Shown here in pieces: positions 45,634 through 48,133 of a stretch of 48,133 nucleotides of DNA (position 1 is the first letter of the stretch; every line of letters begins with the position of its first letter). The DNA comes from Aquabacterium sp. Its GTDB lineage: Bacteria; Pseudomonadota; Gammaproteobacteria; Burkholderiales; Burkholderiaceae_C. The notes beneath the pieces were generated by a model that was not told the origin of the DNA, ran no database searches, and was given only the letters and a program-made list of their open reading frames with translations. Position numbers and translations under genes: made by a program. The stretch spans positions 1-48,133 of the forward strand of contig JAKLLB010000023.1 of NCBI GenBank assembly GCA_023150345.1, in the 5' to 3' direction.

Positions 45634-46541
45634 GCGAAGACCTGCGCAGCGCAAGCCAGCGCTACACCGTCGACATCCGCGCCACCAACCGGGCGCTGAT
45701 GGAGAAGGCGCTGCACATGCGCTGCCTGGCCTACCTGGCCAAGGCCAAGGCCGGACTGCTCAACCAGACCATCGCCGAGGTCAACCGCACCAAGCAGACA
45801 CTGCGCCAGAGTTTCGACCACCTGTCCGAAGAGCAGCGCCTGATCCTGCGCCAGAAAGCCGAGCTCGAGGCAGCCAACGAGGCGCTGCGCTCGTTCTCCT
45901 ATGCCGTGTCGCACGATCTGCGTGCCCCGCTGCGCGGCCTGCAGGGCCTGGCCGAAACCCTCAGTCGCGACTACGCCAGCCGGCTCGACGAACGCGGTCG
46001 CGACTATCTCCAGCGCTTGCAGTCCACCGCGCACCGCATGTCCGACCTCATCGAGGGCATGCTGCTGCTCACCCAGATCGCCCGCGCCGAATTGCGCCGC
46101 CGTCCGGTCGACCTGTCGGCCATGGCCGCACATGTGCTGCGTGAGCTGCGCGAGGCGGCGCCCGAGCGGCAGGTTCAGGTGCACGTGCAGCCCGGGCTGG
46201 TGGTCGAGGCTGATCCACAGATGATGCACAGCCTGGTGCAGAACCTGCTGGGCAATGCCTGGAAGTACACGGGCCGCACGGCCGACGCCCGCATCGACGT
46301 CGCAGCCGCCGAGCGCGACGGCCGCCGCGGCTTCGCCTTCACCGACAACGGTATCGGCTTCGACCGCGCGCGTGCCACGCGGCTGTTCACCCCGTTCGGA
46401 CGCATGCACGCCGACAGCGACTTCCCGGGCCTGGGCGTCGGACTGGCCACCGTCAAGCGCATCGTCGAGCGCCATGGCGGCCACATCGAGGCCGACTCCG
46501 CGCCAGGGCGAGGCACATGCATCTTCGTTTCGCTGGGGTGA
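45630..46541 (+). CDS. Soluble histidine kinase coupled to the ODP-like protein
   Basis: 303 residues, no membrane segment and no PAS or GAF domain. N-terminal ~85 residues form a helical/coiled-coil lead (ATNRALMEKALHMRCLAYLA, then RQKAELEAANEALRSFS). HisKA carries H95 in YAVSHDLRAPLRG, like phytochrome-type kinases; HATPase has NLLGNAWKYTG, DNGIGFD and GLGVGLATV. The start is TTG (45630), overlapping the ODP stop (TTGA), and the kinase stop overlaps the next ATG. The ODP upstream is the only visible sensor, so the pair probably acts as a split oxygen-sensing kinase. No response regulator nearby. Confidence 0.85.
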   Translation: MSEDLRSASQRYTVDIRATNRALMEKALHMRCLAYLAKAKAGLLNQTIAEVNRTKQTLRQSFDHLSEEQRLILRQKAELEAANEALRSFSYAVSHDLRAPLRGLQGLAETLSRDYASRLDERGRDYLQRLQSTAHRMSDLIEGMLLLTQIARAELRRRPVDLSAMAAHVLRELREAAPERQVQVHVQPGLVVEADPQMMHSLVQNLLGNAWKYTGRTADARIDVAAAERDGRRGFAFTDNGIGFDRARATRLFTPFGRMHADSDFPGLGVGLATVKRIVERHGGHIEADSAPGRGTCIFVSLG

Positions 46542-47839
46542 TGGCCGCGGGGAACGCCCGGCACCGTTGCACGGCCATCGCGCTGGCGGCACTGATCGCG
46601 CTCGTCGCGCTTGGCCTGGCTGGCTGCACGCAGTTCGTGCGGCTGGCCAACGACATCCGCGAAACCGGCGACCGTCTGCGCGTGGCGGGCGGCGAGCTGA
46701 CGAGCGAAACAAGCAGCCCATGCGCCGACTGCCCATATGTGGTCATGGTCTTGGCCGACGACCAGGGCCGCAGCCTGCACAACTTCCGCGTGTTCGAGCG
46801 CCCCGGCCGCTTCCAGCTGGCCGCCCTCAACGACTCGCGCGCCCTGTTCGCCTTCCACGACCTGGACCGCAGCTTCACCTACACACCGGGCGAACCAGCG
46901 GCCTGGCTCGACTTGCCGGCGCGCCTGGCCGAGCGCTCGGTCGACGACCTGCTTCTGCGGCTGCGTGCCACCGTCGATCGCCAGCCGCCTCAAGCACTGC
47001 CGCCGCTGTATGAGCTGCGCGGCACCGCCCTGACGCAGATCGATGTGCGGCTGGCCCAGGTGGTGCCGCTGGCCGACGAGCGGTTCAGCCCGGCGTCGGC
47101 CGATATCGGCATGTGGGAGCCCATCGGCTTCATGAAGTCCGGGCGGGCCGGCATCTTCTTCCTCGAACCCCACGACCCGGCGCGCACGCCGGTGCTCTAT
47201 GTACACGGCATGGGCGGCAGCCCGCGCGACTTCCAGGCGCTGATCGACGGACTGGACCGCCAGCGCTTCGAGCCGTGGGTGCTGGCCTATCCGTCGGGGC
47301 TGGACCTGCGGGCCAGCGGCGATGGCCTGGTCGGCCTGCTGGCCGAACTGCAACTGCGCCTGGGTTTTCGGCGCTTGCACATCGTGGCGCACAGCGTGGG
47401 CGGGGTCTTGGTGCGCGAAACACTGGCCGAATGCAGCCGAACCCGCGGCTGCGCCTGGGCCGGCCACTTCGTCTCGCTGTCCAGCCCCTTTGGCGGTGTC
47501 TCGGTCGTCGGCGCGCTGGTCGACTATGCCGCAGTGGTCATGCCCGTGTGGCGCAACCTGGCACCGCAGTCGGAATTCCTGGCCACCCTGTTCGACGCGC
47601 CCCTACCGAGCACCGCGCACCACCACCTGGTGTTCGGTTATCGCAACGCCGCCACCCTCAGCCGCAAGAGCGGCGACGGCGTCATCGCGCTGGACAGCCA
47701 ATTGCGAGCGGCCGCACAGCAGCAGGCAACCAGCCTGCGCGGGTTCGACGACGACCACGCCAGCATCCTGACCAATCCGCAGGTAGTGCGACATGTGAAC
47801 CGGGCTACTCGAGCCCGGGCTCGCGCCCGCCATCTGTAG
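46541..47839 (+). CDS. Lipoprotein alpha/beta-hydrolase
   Basis: 432 residues. A signal with lipobox (VALGLAGC) predicts lipid anchoring. The first ~190 mature residues have no family I recognise. The second half is an alpha/beta hydrolase: oxyanion region YVHGMGGSPRDF, nucleophile Ser in VAHSVGGVL, acid Asp likely in SGDGVIALDS and His in DDDHASIL, a lipase/acyltransferase-like arrangement. ATG 46541 overlaps the kinase stop (TGATG), making it the third gene of the ODP-kinase unit. An ATG at 46517 would overlap the kinase gene further and is less likely. Confidence 0.82.
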   Translation: MAAGNARHRCTAIALAALIALVALGLAGCTQFVRLANDIRETGDRLRVAGGELTSETSSPCADCPYVVMVLADDQGRSLHNFRVFERPGRFQLAALNDSRALFAFHDLDRSFTYTPGEPAAWLDLPARLAERSVDDLLLRLRATVDRQPPQALPPLYELRGTALTQIDVRLAQVVPLADERFSPASADIGMWEPIGFMKSGRAGIFFLEPHDPARTPVLYVHGMGGSPRDFQALIDGLDRQRFEPWVLAYPSGLDLRASGDGLVGLLAELQLRLGFRRLHIVAHSVGGVLVRETLAECSRTRGCAWAGHFVSLSSPFGGVSVVGALVDYAAVVMPVWRNLAPQSEFLATLFDAPLPSTAHHHLVFGYRNAATLSRKSGDGVIALDSQLRAAAQQQATSLRGFDDDHASILTNPQVVRHVNRATRARARARHL

Positions 47840-48133
47840 GTTCTCAGAGGCGGCCCCAATTTGCCCCGCGGGCGGTCAACGGCTCAGGGACCGACTCTTG
47901 CGACGATCAGGGTGTCTGCGCCTCACAAGTCGGCCGAAGTTCCTATGGCACGCACAACTACTCGGTGCTACGCGGTACGACGCCGCGTGGCGATGCTAGC
48001 GAGAGGAGAGGGTCGCGGACGCCCGCATAGGCTGAATTGCCACCGGAGACCCCAGCTCTGCCAATTTCGGTATGGTCACTCTGCAGCGAGTGCAGCCGGT
48101 CGTTGCCAGCCCTCGAATTCACGGTCTTGGACA
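47840..48133. other. Window end without recognisable gene
   Basis: The last 294 bp have visibly lower G/C than the rest and no ORF that I can support. One frame around 47930-48020 reads SSYGTHNYSVLRGTTPRGDA, faintly like the V-L-R-G-G-S-W segment of formylglycine-generating-enzyme proteins, but too weak to call. Confidence 0.5.

Noticed and set aside
47113-48030. 305-codon frame running past the lipoprotein hydrolase to the window end
   Set aside because: Mostly an out-of-frame reading of the hydrolase gene; the short tail with a V-L-R-G motif is too weak to support a gene.

Overview
The window (48,133 bp, very high GC, tightly packed) reads as chromosomal DNA of a betaproteobacterium of the order Burkholderiales, probably near the Rubrivivax/Leptothrix/Methylibium/Comamonadaceae group. 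The basis is family-level: a Bug/TctC-type binding protein, a beta-class glutathione transferase, a GltIJKL-type transporter, a phasin/histone-like protein, a geranyl/methylcrotonyl-CoA-carboxylase-type operon and the overall codon use. No tRNA, rRNA, CRISPR array, insertion sequence or phage gene was seen.

Layout. 1-3.2 kb: the 3' end of an AmmeMemoRadiSam radical SAM gene, a PaaK/F390-synthetase-like adenylate-forming enzyme and a convergent SPASM radical SAM enzyme. 3.3-6.3 kb: VOC protein, PLP gamma-synthase-family enzyme and class II aldolase. 6.3-8.4 kb: an AbrB-type antitoxin gene broken by one TAG, then a hipBA toxin-antitoxin pair with a probable leaderless promoter. 8.4-10.9 kb: PPi-type phosphofructokinase, a divergent MarR regulator and thymidine kinase. 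11.1-15.4 kb: glutamate/aspartate ABC transporter with two tandem binding proteins. 15.5-20.7 kb: glycogen debranching enzyme between two orphan histidine kinases. 20.8-21.0 kb: remnant of a GNAT acetyltransferase.

21.0-36.5 kb is one catabolic island built around a divergent control region at about 27.96-28.14 kb. The left arm (SCP2 protein, MerR regulator, acyl-CoA dehydrogenase, aldehyde dehydrogenase, thiolase, FadB-like enzyme) and the right arm (enoyl-reductase-like SDR, carboxyltransferase, acyl-CoA dehydrogenase, TPR protein, hydratase, biotin carboxylase, beta-keto acid cleavage enzyme) face away from a 14-bp perfect palindrome. The palindrome lies in a promoter with the long spacer typical of MerR control. 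The gene order carboxyltransferase, dehydrogenase, hydratase, biotin carboxylase matches atuC-D-E-F (acyclic terpenoid use) and is close to liu (leucine). The likely substrate is a methyl-branched acyl-CoA.

36.5-48.1 kb: an orphan GspA/ExeA ATPase, a lipoprotein prolyl-oligopeptidase-type peptidase, a beta-lactamase-fold serine hydrolase, a Bug binding protein, a phasin/histone-like protein, a gutted M20 amidohydrolase pseudogene, a glutathione transferase, and a three-gene overlapping operon of an oxygen-binding diiron (ODP-type) protein, a soluble histidine kinase and a lipoprotein hydrolase. The last ~290 bp hold no recognisable gene.

The most promising candidates for undescribed biology are the ODP-kinase-lipoprotein operon, the radical SAM/adenylation group at the left edge, and the atu/liu-like island with its cleavage enzyme and embedded secreted TPR protein.
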